In this document: piece after piece, positions 1 to 9,363 of the stretch | Position numbering within the stretch: position 1 is the first letter of the stretch | Layout: every line of letters begins with the position of its first letter | Assembly (NCBI GenBank): GCA_902788275.1 | Contig: CADAJV010000005.1 | Location: 1 to 40,608, forward strand | DNA: 40,608 bases | Reading direction: 5' to 3' | DNA from: an uncultured Bacteroidales bacterium | Lineage (GTDB): Bacteria; Bacteroidota; Bacteroidia; Bacteroidales; Bacteroidaceae | Notes under the pieces: generated by a model | The model's database searches: none | What the model saw: only the letters and a program-made list of their open reading frames with translations | What the model was told of the DNA's origin: nothing | Made by a program: the position numbers and the translations under genes

Positions 1-96
1 CAGCGGGGTCCCACCTCTTCCCATCCCGAACAGAGAAGTTAAGCCCGCCCGCGCCGATGGTACTGCATTCGCGGGAGAGTAGGTATCCGCCATCTT
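1..96 (+). rRNA. rrf: 5S ribosomal RNA, 3' portion (5' end outside window)
   Basis: The sequence contains the conserved 5S core: the CCCATCCCGAACAG loop, the GAAGTTAAGCCC segment, GATGGTACTGC and GGGAGAGTAGGT. About 15 to 20 bases of the 5' end lie before the window. The 3' end is placed near base 96 by recall of Bacteroidetes 5S genes and could be off by a few bases. It implies that an rRNA operon lies immediately upstream on the plus strand. Confidence 0.93.
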
Positions 97-101
97 GGAA
101 C

Positions 102-209
102 GGCTCCGCAGCATCACGCTGCGGAGCCTTTTTTTGTTTGTTCCGGGGCATGAAGCTGCGGAGCCTTTTTTTGTTTGTTCCGGGGCATGAAGCTGCGGAG
201 CTTTTTTTT
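102..209 (+). terminator. rRNA operon terminator with one left arm and three tandem right arms
   Basis: A left arm GGCTCCGCAGC (102-112) pairs with GCTGCGGAGCC (118-128), which is followed by seven T. The right arm and its T-tract then recur twice (155-172 and 192-209) as part of a 37-bp tandem duplication (141-177 and 178-214). The first hairpin is a classical intrinsic terminator of the rRNA operon. The extra copies could pair with the same left arm as alternative terminators. Confidence 0.85.
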
Positions 210-282
210 GTTTATCTTGAAGCTTTTGGGTATAATTGTATATTGTTTCCTGCTTTTTTCTTTCATTATAAAAAAATATATG

Positions 283-290
283 TAAATTTG
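283..290 (+). promoter_or_regulatory. -7 promoter box of the FGE-array gene
   Basis: TAAATTTG fits the Bacteroidetes -7 consensus TAnnTTTG. A TTTC at 261-264 is a weak -33 candidate at about 18 bp. Transcription would start near 294, giving a leader of about 45 nt before the start codon at 339. Confidence 0.5.
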
Positions 291-338
291 CATGGAAGTT
301 TGGCAAATAGTGCGCATACAAGAGAAAAAATATATTAT

Positions 339-3300
339 ATGAAAAAGCATTTACTTTTTTTGTTCGCAGTAATGCTAACTGCGACCACCGCATGGGCACA
401 GAATCCCAGTCGCGCGAATGTTAACGGTGATGACAATGTCAACACCGCCGATGTTGTAGCTATTTACAGCTACATTGAGAAGGGCGATGCCAGCGGTATC
501 ACCCGTGAGGCCGCCGATGTGAACGGCGACGATGACGTAAACACCGCTGATGTGGTTATGGTATATGATATCATCATCAACGGCGATCCTCTCAAGACAT
601 ACACCGCCAATGGCGTGAAGTTTAACATGATTGACGTGGCCGGCGGCACTTTCCAGATGGGCAAGAGTGCAATGGGTAGCAATATTGAGCCTGTACACAA
701 TGTGACGCTGAGCCCTTACTCCATCGGCCAGACCGAGGTGACGCAGGAGCTATGGGAGGCTGTGATGGGCAGCAATCCCAGCGAGCACCAGGGCAACAAT
801 CTGCCTGTTACCAATGTCAGCTGGAAAGAATGTAAGCAGTTTGCAAGTAGTCTGACCGCCCTGCTCGCCGACCAGCTTGGCGGCAAGGAGTTCCGCCTGC
901 CCACCGAGGCAGAATGGGAGTATGCAGCCAAGGGTGGCGACAAGACCAAGGGCTATCTCTATAGCGGCAGCGACTATGCTGACGATGTGGCATGGTATTA
1001 TCTGCCTTATGATGACTCGCCATGTGCCGTGGCCACCAAGCAAGCCAACGAACTCGGTATCTACGATATGAGCGGCAATGTCGCTGAGTGGTGCTTTGAC
1101 TGGTCGGATGCGTATAGTGCCGAGGACCAGACAGATCCCATAGGCCCTGCCACGGGAGATGCCCGTGTGATTCGTGGCGGCTACTACAGTGGTGATAATT
1201 ATGGCATCCGCACCACCTATCGCTTGAGGGCTACTTCTCCCGATGTAACTATCGGTTTGCGCCTCGCTCTTGGCGACAAGGTGAACAGTGCTCCCGAAGC
1301 AGTTTCCTTCACTGTCAACGGCGCGGAGTTTAAGATGGTGGCCGTGGATGGCGGCACGTTCACCATGGGCAACGATAACGGCGAGGAAAATGAGCAACCT
1401 GCCCACGAGGTAACCCTCGACGACTACCTTATCGGCCAGACCGAGGTGACCGACGATCTCTGGGAAGCAGTAATGGACTGCTCTCCCTCTGGTTACAATA
1501 CTCCTAAGGGTTATGTCAGCTGGGACGACTGCCAGCGGTTCGTCAGCAGGCTCAACACCCTGCTCGCCTCCCAGCTCGACGGCAAGGTCTTCCGCCTGCC
1601 CACCGAGGCAGAGTGGGAGTTTGCTGCCCGCGGCGGCAACGACGGCAAGGGCTACACCTACAGCGGCAGCAACAATCTCGATGACGTGGCACACTACGGT
1701 GAGGAATATTCTGAGTTCAGCCACCCCGTGCCCTATGACGTGGCAACCCTTCAGCCCAACGAGCTCGGTATCTATGACATGAGTGGCAACGTGGAAGAAT
1801 GGTGCTACGACATGTTTGGAGAATATGAAAAAGAGCCACAGACCAACCCCACCGGCGTGGTGATAGGCGAATACCACGTAGTCCGCGGAGGCAGCGTTAT
1901 CAGCAACGAATACGGATGCCGCATATCAACTCGTGGAAGTGGCGTATATACAGACCAAAATCTGGGCTTCCGCCTTGTGCTAGGAGCCGAATATAGCTTG
2001 CCTTCCTACGCTTACACTGAATATGAGGCCAACGGCGTCAAGTTTGATATGGTGTATGTAGATAACGGCACCTTCTATATGGGCAACGACAATGGCAGCG
2101 GCAACGAGAATCCCGCCCACCAGGTAACCCTCAGCGAATACTATATCGGCAAGACCGAGGTAACCCAGCAGCTCTGGCAGGCAGTCATGGGCAGCAACCC
2201 CAGCCGCTATGTGGGTGAGCAGAACCCCGTGGAGGAAGTCAGCTGGAACGATTGCCAAACATTTATCGGCAAGCTCAACATATTGCTCGCTGACCAGCTG
2301 GATGGCAAGGAGTTCCGCCTGCCCACCGAGGCCGAATGGGAGTTTGCTGCACGTGGCGGTAAGAAGAGCAAAGGCTACAAGTACAGTGGCTATGACGAAC
2401 TAGATTATGTTGCTTGGTATCGTTCAGGCTCCAGCTCAATAGAAACTAAACCCGTGGCCTCGAAGTACCCCAACGAGCTCGGCATCTACGACATGACCGG
2501 CAACGTCTGCGAGTGGTGCCTCGACTGGTATGGGGCATACTCCGCCGACCCGATTAAAGACCCCACCGGTCCTGCTACCGGCACCCAGCGCGTTCGTCGA
2601 GGCGGCGACGCCTTCTCCTATTACGACGAATGCGGCGTCACCTACCGCGAGAGCTCAGTGCCAACCAGCGTGAGCAACAACTTCGGCTTACGTCTCGCTC
2701 TCGTGGGCAAGGGAAATATGCCTGAGGTTAAATATAAGGAACTGCAATATGGAGATGTAAAATTCAATATGGTACCTGTGGAGGGTGGCACCTTCGAGAT
2801 GGGTACCGCCACTAGCGGAAACGATGTGAAGCATGAGGTTACCGTTAACGACTATTCTATAAGTAGCACCGAGGTAACACAAGCTTTATGGGAAGCAGTA
2901 GTGGGCACCAACCCCAGCGAGGTCAAGGGCCCCGATCTGCCAGTGACCAATGTCAGCTGGGAGGAGTGTCAGACATTCCTTAAGGAACTCAACAGAGGAT
3001 ATGTTGACTTACCTGCCGGCAAAGTGTTCCGTCTGCCCACCGAGGCAGAGTGGGAATATGCAGCCAAGGGTGGCAAAAAGAGTAGGGACTACACCTACAG
3101 CGGTGGCGATATTCAAAGCAGCGTGGCGTGGGATGCCTTCAACTCAGACTCAGAGCCCCACTCCGTGGCCACCAAGCTGCCCAACGAACTCGGCATCTAC
3201 GACATGAGCGGCAACGTCAACGAGTGGTGCTATGATTGGTACTATGCATACAAAGCTGATGCGCAGTACAATCCCATTGGTCCCAAGACAGCTCCCGGCA

Positions 3301-5618
3301 TGAGCAGCAGCCAGCGTGTGGTGCGAGGCGGCAGCTATGCAAGCCAAGGTTCGCAATTGAAACCGACAGCCAGGACCAATAACCTGCCGACAAGCAAAAG
3401 CAAATATACTGGCTTGCGCCTCGTATTAGGAGATTACATTTCGCAGTATAAGCGTTTCAATGCCGATGGCATAACATTCTATATGGTTGATGTTGAGGGC
3501 GGCACCTTCGAGATGGGCAACGAGCATGGTGCTCCGGATGAGATGCCCACCAATGAGGTAACCCTAAGTGACTACTCCATCAGCGAGACTGAGGTGACGG
3601 TAAATCTGTTTAGGGTTATTAACGGACAAGAGCCTTACACTGGAAGCGGACAAATCGGCAATTTGCCCATAACAGAAGATTGGCCGTCAAAAATGAATGC
3701 TCTTCAAAATTTCATTCAGAAACTCAACAAGAAATATGCCTCTATGCTCAATGGCAAGGTCTTCCGCTTGGCCACCGAGGCAGAGTGGGAGTTCGCAGCC
3801 CGTGGTGGCCTCTACAGCAAAGGCTATACCTACAGCGGCAGCAACAATCTGGATGAAGTGGCATGGTACAAAATGGAAGATGACTGGCAGTTGAGAGACG
3901 TGGCCCAACTGAAGCCCAACGAGCTCGGTATCTACGACATGACCGGCAATGCCTGCGAAATATGTTCTGATTGGTATGATGAATATAACGGTGAGGTAAT
4001 AACCAATCCTACCGGTCCGGCAACGGGAGACAAATACGTGGTACGCGGTGGCGACTTCTGGGGCGCATTTACCAATACACAGCGTGACTCCGTCGGGGTG
4101 TATTCACATAGGCATGCCCTTGGTCTCCGTCTCGTCATCGGCGAAAATAATGCTATGCCTACACCCGATTTGACCACCTACACAGCGAATGGCGTAGCGT
4201 TTAATATGGTAGCCGTAGAAGGAGGCACATTCACTATGGGTAGTAATGCCGGAGAAAGTAACGTACGTCCTGCCCACCAAGTGACTCTGAGCAGCTACGC
4301 CATCGGTCAGACCGAGGTAACGCAGAAGCTATGGAAAGCAGTGATGGGCGAAAATCCCTCAACTGTTACAGGAGACAACTTGCCTGTGGTACATGTAAAT
4401 TGGGACGATTGCCAGGAGTTTGTTGCCAAGCTAAATGAGCAACTCGCTTCCCAACTAGGTGACAAAGTATTCCGTCTGCCTACCGAGGCCGAGTGGGAAT
4501 ATGCTGCCAAAGGTGGCAACAAAAGTGTAGGATGCTTGTATAGCGGCAGAAACTACATAGACGATGTGGCTTGGTACAAAAACAATACCGATGGAAACCC
4601 ACGCCCTGTGGCAACCAAGCTGCCCAACGAACTCGGCATCTACGACATGAGCGGCAACGTGGAAGAATGGTGCTACGACTGGTACGGAGCATACAGTGGC
4701 AAAAGTCAGACCGATCCTGTCTGCTATACCATTATTGATGGCGATGCCGGACATGCAGTTCGTGGTGGCAGTTGCTGGTCGCATCTGGCCTCTGATTGTA
4801 CTACGACAGCAAGATATGGCTGTGGACCTAGTGTCTATGGAGACAGCAGAGGTTTGCGTCTTGTCCTCGGCAACAAGATAATAGATCCGACGGAACAAAC
4901 ATTCTCCGTTGCGGGAGTGCAGTTCAATATGACGATCGTGAAGGGCGGCACTTTCACTATGGGTAGCGATACCGGAGGAAGTGACGCAAGGCCTGCCCAC
5001 CAAGTGACTCTGAGCAGCTACGCCATCGGTCAGACCGAGGTAACACAGAAGCTCTGGAAAGCAGTGATGGGCGAAAATCCCAATGAAGAAGATGATGGGG
5101 ATGTGGGCGACAAATTACCCGTTACCTGTGTCAGCTGGAACGACTGCCAAACATTTATCAGCAAGCTCAATTTATTGTTAAGCAGCCAGCTTGGCGACAA
5201 GGAGTTCCGTCTGCCTACCGAGGCGCAATGGGAGTTTGCAGCACGTGGCGGCAATAAAAGCAAGGGCTACACCTACAGCGGCAGCAACAATGTGGGTAAT
5301 GTGGCATGGTACAAGGGCAATAGCAATGTCCTGCAGCCTGTCGCAACCAAGCTGTCCAACGAGCTAGGTATCTACGACATGAGCGGCAATGCCTTCGAGT
5401 GGTGCTCTGACTGGTACGATCAGCACTACCCCTCAGGTCCGCAAACCGATCCTACGGGGCCGGCCCAGGCTGTTGTAATTGACAATAAATTTTCCTATAA
5501 GGTGATTCGCGGTGGCAGTGTGGAGAATTCAGAGACATTTTGTAATGTTACGGAAAGAGTTGGTTGGGATAAAAAAACGACTAAAGATGATATTGGTCTC
5601 CGCCTCGCTCTAAAGTAA
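339..5618 (+). CDS. Secreted dockerin-containing protein with seven tandem FGE/SUMF1-like domains
   Basis: The product has 1759 residues from the ATG at 339. The frame stays open further upstream, but that part runs through the rRNA terminator, so 339 is chosen: it begins a clear signal peptide (MKKHLLFLFAVML, cleavage after AWA near residue 20). Residues 25-84 hold two EF-hand-like dockerin repeats (DVNGDDDVNTADVV type). Seven sulfatase-modifying-factor domains of about 230 residues follow (roughly 86-314, 320-550, 560-790, 800-1031, 1035-1269, 1279-1510, 1520-1759). Each carries GGTFxMG, TEVT, FRLPTEAEWE (FRLATEAEWE in domain 5, TEAQWE in domain 7), NELGIYDM, RGG and a closing GLRL or GFRL. 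The paired cysteines that follow RGG in aerobic formylglycine-generating enzymes are missing from most domains, so a structural, ligand-binding or other enzymatic role is more likely than sulfatase activation. It stands alone, with a hairpin after it. Family assignment is firm; function is unknown. Confidence 0.9.
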   Translation: MKKHLLFLFAVMLTATTAWAQNPSRANVNGDDNVNTADVVAIYSYIEKGDASGITREAADVNGDDDVNTADVVMVYDIIINGDPLKTYTANGVKFNMIDVAGGTFQMGKSAMGSNIEPVHNVTLSPYSIGQTEVTQELWEAVMGSNPSEHQGNNLPVTNVSWKECKQFASSLTALLADQLGGKEFRLPTEAEWEYAAKGGDKTKGYLYSGSDYADDVAWYYLPYDDSPCAVATKQANELGIYDMSGNVAEWCFDWSDAYSAEDQTDPIGPATGDARVIRGGYYSGDNYGIRTTYRLRATSPDVTIGLRLALGDKVNSAPEAVSFTVNGAEFKMVAVDGGTFTMGNDNGEENEQPAHEVTLDDYLIGQTEVTDDLWEAVMDCSPSGYNTPKGYVSWDDCQRFVSRLNTLLASQLDGKVFRLPTEAEWEFAARGGNDGKGYTYSGSNNLDDVAHYGEEYSEFSHPVPYDVATLQPNELGIYDMSGNVEEWCYDMFGEYEKEPQTNPTGVVIGEYHVVRGGSVISNEYGCRISTRGSGVYTDQNLGFRLVLGAEYSLPSYAYTEYEANGVKFDMVYVDNGTFYMGNDNGSGNENPAHQVTLSEYYIGKTEVTQQLWQAVMGSNPSRYVGEQNPVEEVSWNDCQTFIGKLNILLADQLDGKEFRLPTEAEWEFAARGGKKSKGYKYSGYDELDYVAWYRSGSSSIETKPVASKYPNELGIYDMTGNVCEWCLDWYGAYSADPIKDPTGPATGTQRVRRGGDAFSYYDECGVTYRESSVPTSVSNNFGLRLALVGKGNMPEVKYKELQYGDVKFNMVPVEGGTFEMGTATSGNDVKHEVTVNDYSISSTEVTQALWEAVVGTNPSEVKGPDLPVTNVSWEECQTFLKELNRGYVDLPAGKVFRLPTEAEWEYAAKGGKKSRDYTYSGGDIQSSVAWDAFNSDSEPHSVATKLPNELGIYDMSGNVNEWCYDWYYAYKADAQYNPIGPKTAPGMSSSQRVVRGGSYASQGSQLKPTARTNNLPTSKSKYTGLRLVLGDYISQYKRFNADGITFYMVDVEGGTFEMGNEHGAPDEMPTNEVTLSDYSISETEVTVNLFRVINGQEPYTGSGQIGNLPITEDWPSKMNALQNFIQKLNKKYASMLNGKVFRLATEAEWEFAARGGLYSKGYTYSGSNNLDEVAWYKMEDDWQLRDVAQLKPNELGIYDMTGNACEICSDWYDEYNGEVITNPTGPATGDKYVVRGGDFWGAFTNTQRDSVGVYSHRHALGLRLVIGENNAMPTPDLTTYTANGVAFNMVAVEGGTFTMGSNAGESNVRPAHQVTLSSYAIGQTEVTQKLWKAVMGENPSTVTGDNLPVVHVNWDDCQEFVAKLNEQLASQLGDKVFRLPTEAEWEYAAKGGNKSVGCLYSGRNYIDDVAWYKNNTDGNPRPVATKLPNELGIYDMSGNVEEWCYDWYGAYSGKSQTDPVCYTIIDGDAGHAVRGGSCWSHLASDCTTTARYGCGPSVYGDSRGLRLVLGNKIIDPTEQTFSVAGVQFNMTIVKGGTFTMGSDTGGSDARPAHQVTLSSYAIGQTEVTQKLWKAVMGENPNEEDDGDVGDKLPVTCVSWNDCQTFISKLNLLLSSQLGDKEFRLPTEAQWEFAARGGNKSKGYTYSGSNNVGNVAWYKGNSNVLQPVATKLSNELGIYDMSGNAFEWCSDWYDQHYPSGPQTDPTGPAQAVVIDNKFSYKVIRGGSVENSETFCNVTERVGWDKKTTKDDIGLRLALK
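4269..4358 (+). repeat. 90-bp direct repeat inside the FGE array, copy 1 (copy 2 at 4992-5081)
   Basis: The 90 bases from CCTGCCCACC to AAAATCCC in domain 6 recur at 4992-5081 in domain 7 with only two mismatches by eye, while surrounding domain sequence is much more diverged. This points to recent duplication or gene conversion between the last two domains. Confidence 0.85.
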
Positions 5619-5659
5619 CAGTTTATTTATCCTCACTAACGCTGACCGCGTAGAATGCA

Positions 5660-5694
5660 GTGAACCCCGAAAGTTTTTGGCTTTCGGGGTTCAC
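5660..5694. terminator. Strong hairpin after the FGE-array gene
   Basis: GTGAACCCCGAAAG pairs perfectly with CTTTCGGGGTTCAC around a 7-nt loop, 42 bp after the stop codon at 5618. There is no clear T-run on the plus strand, so termination is inferred from position and stem strength only. Confidence 0.55.
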
Positions 5695-5762
5695 GTTAGG
5701 TGGGCCTCTCCTTACATAATCCTCTCCTTTCAAACGTACAGATTTTGTTCGGCAACAATAAA

Positions 5763-5940
5763 GCAGTTGGCACAGATTACAGTCTCTGCGAAATAGTCAT
5801 GCTCTCTCTGTGCCGACATCTATATCATTACCTTTTGTTCTCTGGAGACTTTGCCTGTTATTCTTTTATTGCTGTCCGGGGAAGGTTAGTATCATACGCC
5901 CTCCCCCCTTCGGGGTACTCCCTCTATCTTAGAGGGAGAG
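5763..5940 (+). repeat. Intergenic repeat, partial relative of the MITE-like element near 9.5 kb
   Basis: This gene-free stretch (5695-5986) holds GCAGTTGGCAC, ATTACA and CTGCGAAATAGTCAT (5763-5800), then CATACGCCCTCCCCCCTTCG and a CCCTCT/AGAGGG hairpin (5893-5940). The same words occur in the palindromic element at 9364-9729: CTGCGAAATAGTCAT on the minus strand there and CATACGCCCTCCCC on the plus strand. Only one end plus the central hairpin is recognisable here, so it looks like a half element. No gene is supported in this spacer. Confidence 0.6.
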
Positions 5941-5986
5941 TCAAGTCAGTCATACCTATTTGTCTCATGTCCAACGGCTTGCATCT

Positions 5987-7885
5987 TTAGGAGTTTATGG
6001 ACCTGACGAATTCTTCGTTGTTTATGGTGCGCTCCATGCGATCCTTGATAAATGTCATTGCCTCCATGGCTGTCATTTCGGCTATGTGGTTGCGGAGCAC
6101 CCACATTCGGTTGAGTGTGCCTTCGTCTTGCAGCAGGTCGTCGCGACGGGTGGAGGAGGCTACGCAGTTGACGGCGGGGAAGATGCGCTTATTGCTGAGG
6201 GTGCGGTCGAGCTGCAGCTCCATGTTGCCAGTGCCTTTGAATTCCTCGAAGATTACCTCGTCCATCTTGCTGCCGGTGTCGATGAGGGCTGTGGCAATGA
6301 TGGTGAGTGAACCGCCGCCTTCTATGTTGCGTGCTGCGCCGAAGAAGCGCTTGGGTTTCTGCAGGGCGTTGGCATCAACACCGCCGGTGAGTATCTTGCC
6401 GCTGGCGGGGGCTACGGTGTTGTAGGCGCGGGCCAGTCGGGTGATGGAGTCAAGGAAGATGACTACATCGTGGCCGCACTCAACCATTCGCTTGGCTTTT
6501 TCCAGCACGATGCCTGCTATGCGCACATGGTTGCTGGCGGGCTCGTCGAAGGTGGAGGCTATCACCTCGGCATTGACTGTGCGGGCCATGTCGGTTACCT
6601 CCTCGGGGCGCTCGTCGATGAGCAGCATCATGAGGTATGCCTCGGGATGGTTGGCGGCGATGGCGTTGGCTATGCTCTTCATGAGCATTGTCTTACCGGT
6701 CTTGGGCTGTGCCACGAGCAGTGCGCGCTGTCCCTTTCCGATGGGGGCGAAGAGGTCCACCACTCGGGCAGAGAGGGAGTCGGAGCCATCGCCCTTGCAA
6801 AGTTTGAATTTCTTATCGGGGAAGAGTGGCGTGAGGTGCTCAAATGAGAGGCGGTCTCTTACCTTGTCGGGGGAAAGGCCGTTTATCTTGTTGACCTTGA
6901 GAAGGGTGAACACTTTTTCGTTTTCACGCGGTACGCGCACCGGGCCTTCTACCACATCGCCCATCTTGAGGCCGTAGAGCTTAATCTGCTGCGGCGAGAC
7001 AAATATGTCGTCGGGGGAGTTGAGGTAGTTATAGTCTGCTGAACGCAGGTAGCCCTGTCCCTCGGGAGTGATTTCCAATACTCCTGTGCTTATGATTGCT
7101 TCGCCAAAGTCGTAGGTCTGGCTGGCGTTGCGCGACATGGTGAAGGAGTTTTTGCGTTCGGTCTTGCCATTGGGCTGCGCGTCAGGCTGCGCTGTGGCAG
7201 CGGAAGGTGTAGTCTCGTTTTCTGTCTGAGGCTCGTCGGGTGCTTTCAGTCCTAGGGCTACCTCTGGCGAGGGAATGTCCTGCAGTATGATAAAGTCGGC
7301 TTCCTCAGTGGCAGTGGTCTTCACGGGTTGCGGCTCGGCCATGGCGGGCTTTGCGTCAGGTTCGTTGTCAAAGAGTGTGGCCATTGGGGCGGCAGCCTTT
7401 TCCTTATTGTCGTCGGCCTTGAGGGCAGTGGGCTCCGTGTTGGCGTCAGCGTTCTTGCGAGGCCTTCCGCGTCGCTTGGGCTCCGGCTTGGTCTCGGGCT
7501 CAGCTGTGGCGGCTGCCGTAGTATCCTTTTCCTCCTTCTTGGCGGGTTGCGGCTCGTTTTTCTCCGTGTTGGCATCAGCGTTCTTGCGTGGCCTTCCGCG
7601 TCGCTTGGGCTCAGGCTTTGCCTCTTGTTCTGTAGTGGCTTGTGTGGGGGCCTGGCCGGCATTCTTACGGCTTGAGGATTTCTTGTCAGAATCACCTGTG
7701 TGTCGCTTGCCGCGATGTGATTCGCTTGTGTTCTGTGCTAATTGGATAGCATCTTCGTCAATAATCATATAGGCAATATCTCGCGGCAAGTCGGTTTGCC
7801 TTGTCTTGATACCCAGTGACTGGGCGATGGAACGTAACTCATCTTCAGATTTTTTGAGAAGTTCCTCTAACTTGAAAGTTGGCAT
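5987..7885 (-). CDS. rho: Transcription termination factor Rho with large N-terminal insertion
   Basis: The product has 632 residues, against about 420 for E. coli Rho. Rho is a hexameric RNA-dependent ATPase that ends transcription of untranslated RNA. Residues 1-45 are the Rho N-terminal helical domain ([19 protein letters not shown]). Residues about 65-260 form a low-complexity insertion rich in K, P, A, E and T, with two AT-hook-like [15 protein letters not shown] motifs. The RNA-binding cold-shock domain ([15 protein letters not shown]) and the ATPase follow, with Walker A (AQPKTGKT), the DERPEEV segment and the Q- and R-loop region ([25 protein letters not shown]). Long Rho insertions are known in Bacteroidetes. 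A long leader of about 165 nt precedes it. Confidence 0.97.
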   Translation of the reverse strand: MPTFKLEELLKKSEDELRSIAQSLGIKTRQTDLPRDIAYMIIDEDAIQLAQNTSESHRGKRHTGDSDKKSSSRKNAGQAPTQATTEQEAKPEPKRRGRPRKNADANTEKNEPQPAKKEEKDTTAAATAEPETKPEPKRRGRPRKNADANTEPTALKADDNKEKAAAPMATLFDNEPDAKPAMAEPQPVKTTATEEADFIILQDIPSPEVALGLKAPDEPQTENETTPSAATAQPDAQPNGKTERKNSFTMSRNASQTYDFGEAIISTGVLEITPEGQGYLRSADYNYLNSPDDIFVSPQQIKLYGLKMGDVVEGPVRVPRENEKVFTLLKVNKINGLSPDKVRDRLSFEHLTPLFPDKKFKLCKGDGSDSLSARVVDLFAPIGKGQRALLVAQPKTGKTMLMKSIANAIAANHPEAYLMMLLIDERPEEVTDMARTVNAEVIASTFDEPASNHVRIAGIVLEKAKRMVECGHDVVIFLDSITRLARAYNTVAPASGKILTGGVDANALQKPKRFFGAARNIEGGGSLTIIATALIDTGSKMDEVIFEEFKGTGNMELQLDRTLSNKRIFPAVNCVASSTRRDDLLQDEGTLNRMWVLRNHIAEMTAMEAMTFIKDRMERTINNEEFVRSINS

Positions 7886-8055
7886 AGAAAAACGGTTTGA
7901 AAACTCGCTCCACGGTCAATGGTGCCGTGGTAACGGTTTTGTTTTCGTCAATAAATATATATATGTATCAGGAATAATTCCAAGCGTGCTTACTTATATA
8001 TAATAATGTACGCGCGAGGGCAGGCAGTCCTGCCGTAGTCGCTTGAAATCGGGTG

Positions 8056-8063
8056 CAAAGGTA
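8056..8063 (-). promoter_or_regulatory. -7 promoter box of rho
   Basis: On the minus strand the box reads TACCTTTG. Transcription from here would give rho a leader of roughly 165 nt containing a small CCACGG/CCGTGG hairpin (7910-7930). A long leader would allow autogenous control, as known for rho in other bacteria, but this is inference. Confidence 0.5.
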
Positions 8064-8120
8064 GGCACTTCCCTTGAAATGACCAAATTTTCCGTCGCGT
8101 TTTTTCTATTCTGCGGTGTG

Positions 8121-9353
8121 TCAGGGCTGTGTCAGCCGTTTGCTGATATAGCGGACGGGATACCATGAGACGAGGAATGAGACGGCAACGACGGTGACGA
8201 AGACTATGACTATATCCCATGGGTTGATGATGACGGGGTAGGCCTCCACTATGAAGGCTCCGGTCTTGTCGCCGAGCTTGAGGAAGCCGTACTGCTGCTG
8301 CATGATGCACAGAGCTATGCCTGCGATGATGCCGAGCAGGGCTCCGGAGAGGCTGATGATGCGCCCCTCAAGGAGAAATATCTTCTGTATCTGGCTGCTG
8401 TTGGCTCCGAGGTTGCGGAGTGTGGCTATGTCTTTTTTCTTCTCGATGATGAGCATGCTGAGCGAGCCGACAATATTAAAGCTGGCGATGAAGAGGATGA
8501 ACGTCAGGAATATGTAGGCGAGATATTTTTCTACCTTCATGATGCGGAAGACGTCCTCCTGCTGCTCATAGCGGTCAACGACCCGCAAGTCTTTGCCCAG
8601 AGCCTGCTGAATCTGGCTCTTGGCATCGCTGACGGCGGTGCCGTAACGCAGCTTAATCTCAAGCGACGAGGCCTCGCCGTCTTTGTCGAACATACGCTGC
8701 GCAAAGCCGAGTGAGCAGAGCAGGTAGTCCTGGTCGTATTTCTTCTGCCCCACGGAGAAGACTACGCCCGGTGAGTTGAGCTCGTCCATGTTGAAATTCT
8801 CATCGGGGGCCATGAGGTTGACTCTGGCGCCGGCGGCAGGCGTGTATATCTGCAGCGGGTCGATAAAGTCGGCATCCATGCCCAGTGCGGCGGCCAGGCG
8901 CAGCCCCGGTATGCCGAACTCCATGACGTCGGCATGCAGCATAAAGCGGCCTGGGCCATAGAGTATCTGGCTGATTTCGGTGGTATGCGAATAGTTGTCG
9001 TCAACGCCCTTGAGGGTAACCATGGCCTGACGCCCGTTGTAGCGTGCTAGGGCGCGCTGCTCCAGCGAGGCTGACACTGCCTCCACGCAGCTGAGCGTCT
9101 TTATCTTCCCTAATTCTGGCTTGTCCAGGCTGAATGTCTTGCCTTCTGCGGGTATAATCTTAAGCTCGGGGTCGAAGGCTGTGAAGAGCGATGCCACCAG
9201 CCCATGGAAGCCATTGAAGATGGAGAGCACGCACACCATGGCCATGGTGGCCACTGCCACACCCAGCACCGACACGATGGATATGATGTTGATGGCGTGG
9301 TGGCTCTTGCGGGCGAAGAGGTAGCGGCGCGCTATGTAGAAGGGGAAAGCCAT
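8121..9353 (-). CDS. LolC/LolE-type ABC transporter permease (FtsX family)
   Basis: The product has 410 residues with the LolC/E layout: an N-terminal segment IARRYLFARKSHHAINIIS leading into TM1 (about 20-45), a large periplasmic domain (about 50-270) and three C-terminal membrane segments (about 278-300, 325-350, 375-400) with the FtsX signature KKDIATLRNLGANSSQIQKIF. Such permeases work with a LolD-type ATPase to move lipoproteins or other envelope cargo from the inner membrane. No ATPase gene is adjacent, so the partner must be encoded elsewhere. The gene lies downstream of rbfA but is separated from it by 420 bp holding a palindromic repeat. Confidence 0.88.
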   Translation of the reverse strand: MAFPFYIARRYLFARKSHHAINIISIVSVLGVAVATMAMVCVLSIFNGFHGLVASLFTAFDPELKIIPAEGKTFSLDKPELGKIKTLSCVEAVSASLEQRALARYNGRQAMVTLKGVDDNYSHTTEISQILYGPGRFMLHADVMEFGIPGLRLAAALGMDADFIDPLQIYTPAAGARVNLMAPDENFNMDELNSPGVVFSVGQKKYDQDYLLCSLGFAQRMFDKDGEASSLEIKLRYGTAVSDAKSQIQQALGKDLRVVDRYEQQEDVFRIMKVEKYLAYIFLTFILFIASFNIVGSLSMLIIEKKKDIATLRNLGANSSQIQKIFLLEGRIISLSGALLGIIAGIALCIMQQQYGFLKLGDKTGAFIVEAYPVIINPWDIVIVFVTVVAVSFLVSWYPVRYISKRLTQP

Positions 9354-9363
9354 GGGATTGGAC

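Noticed and set aside
57-338. Upstream extension of the FGE-array reading frame beginning inside the 5S gene
   Set aside because: It runs through the 5S rRNA end, its terminator and the promoter box. A clear signal peptide starts at 339.
750-1877. Long minus-strand open frame opposite the FGE array
   Set aside because: It is a shadow of the repetitive, GC-rich coding sequence on the plus strand and has no recognisable motif.
5700-5990. 96-codon plus-strand frame between the FGE-array gene and rho
   Set aside because: It lies on the intergenic repeat related to the MITE-like element and has no protein-like features.
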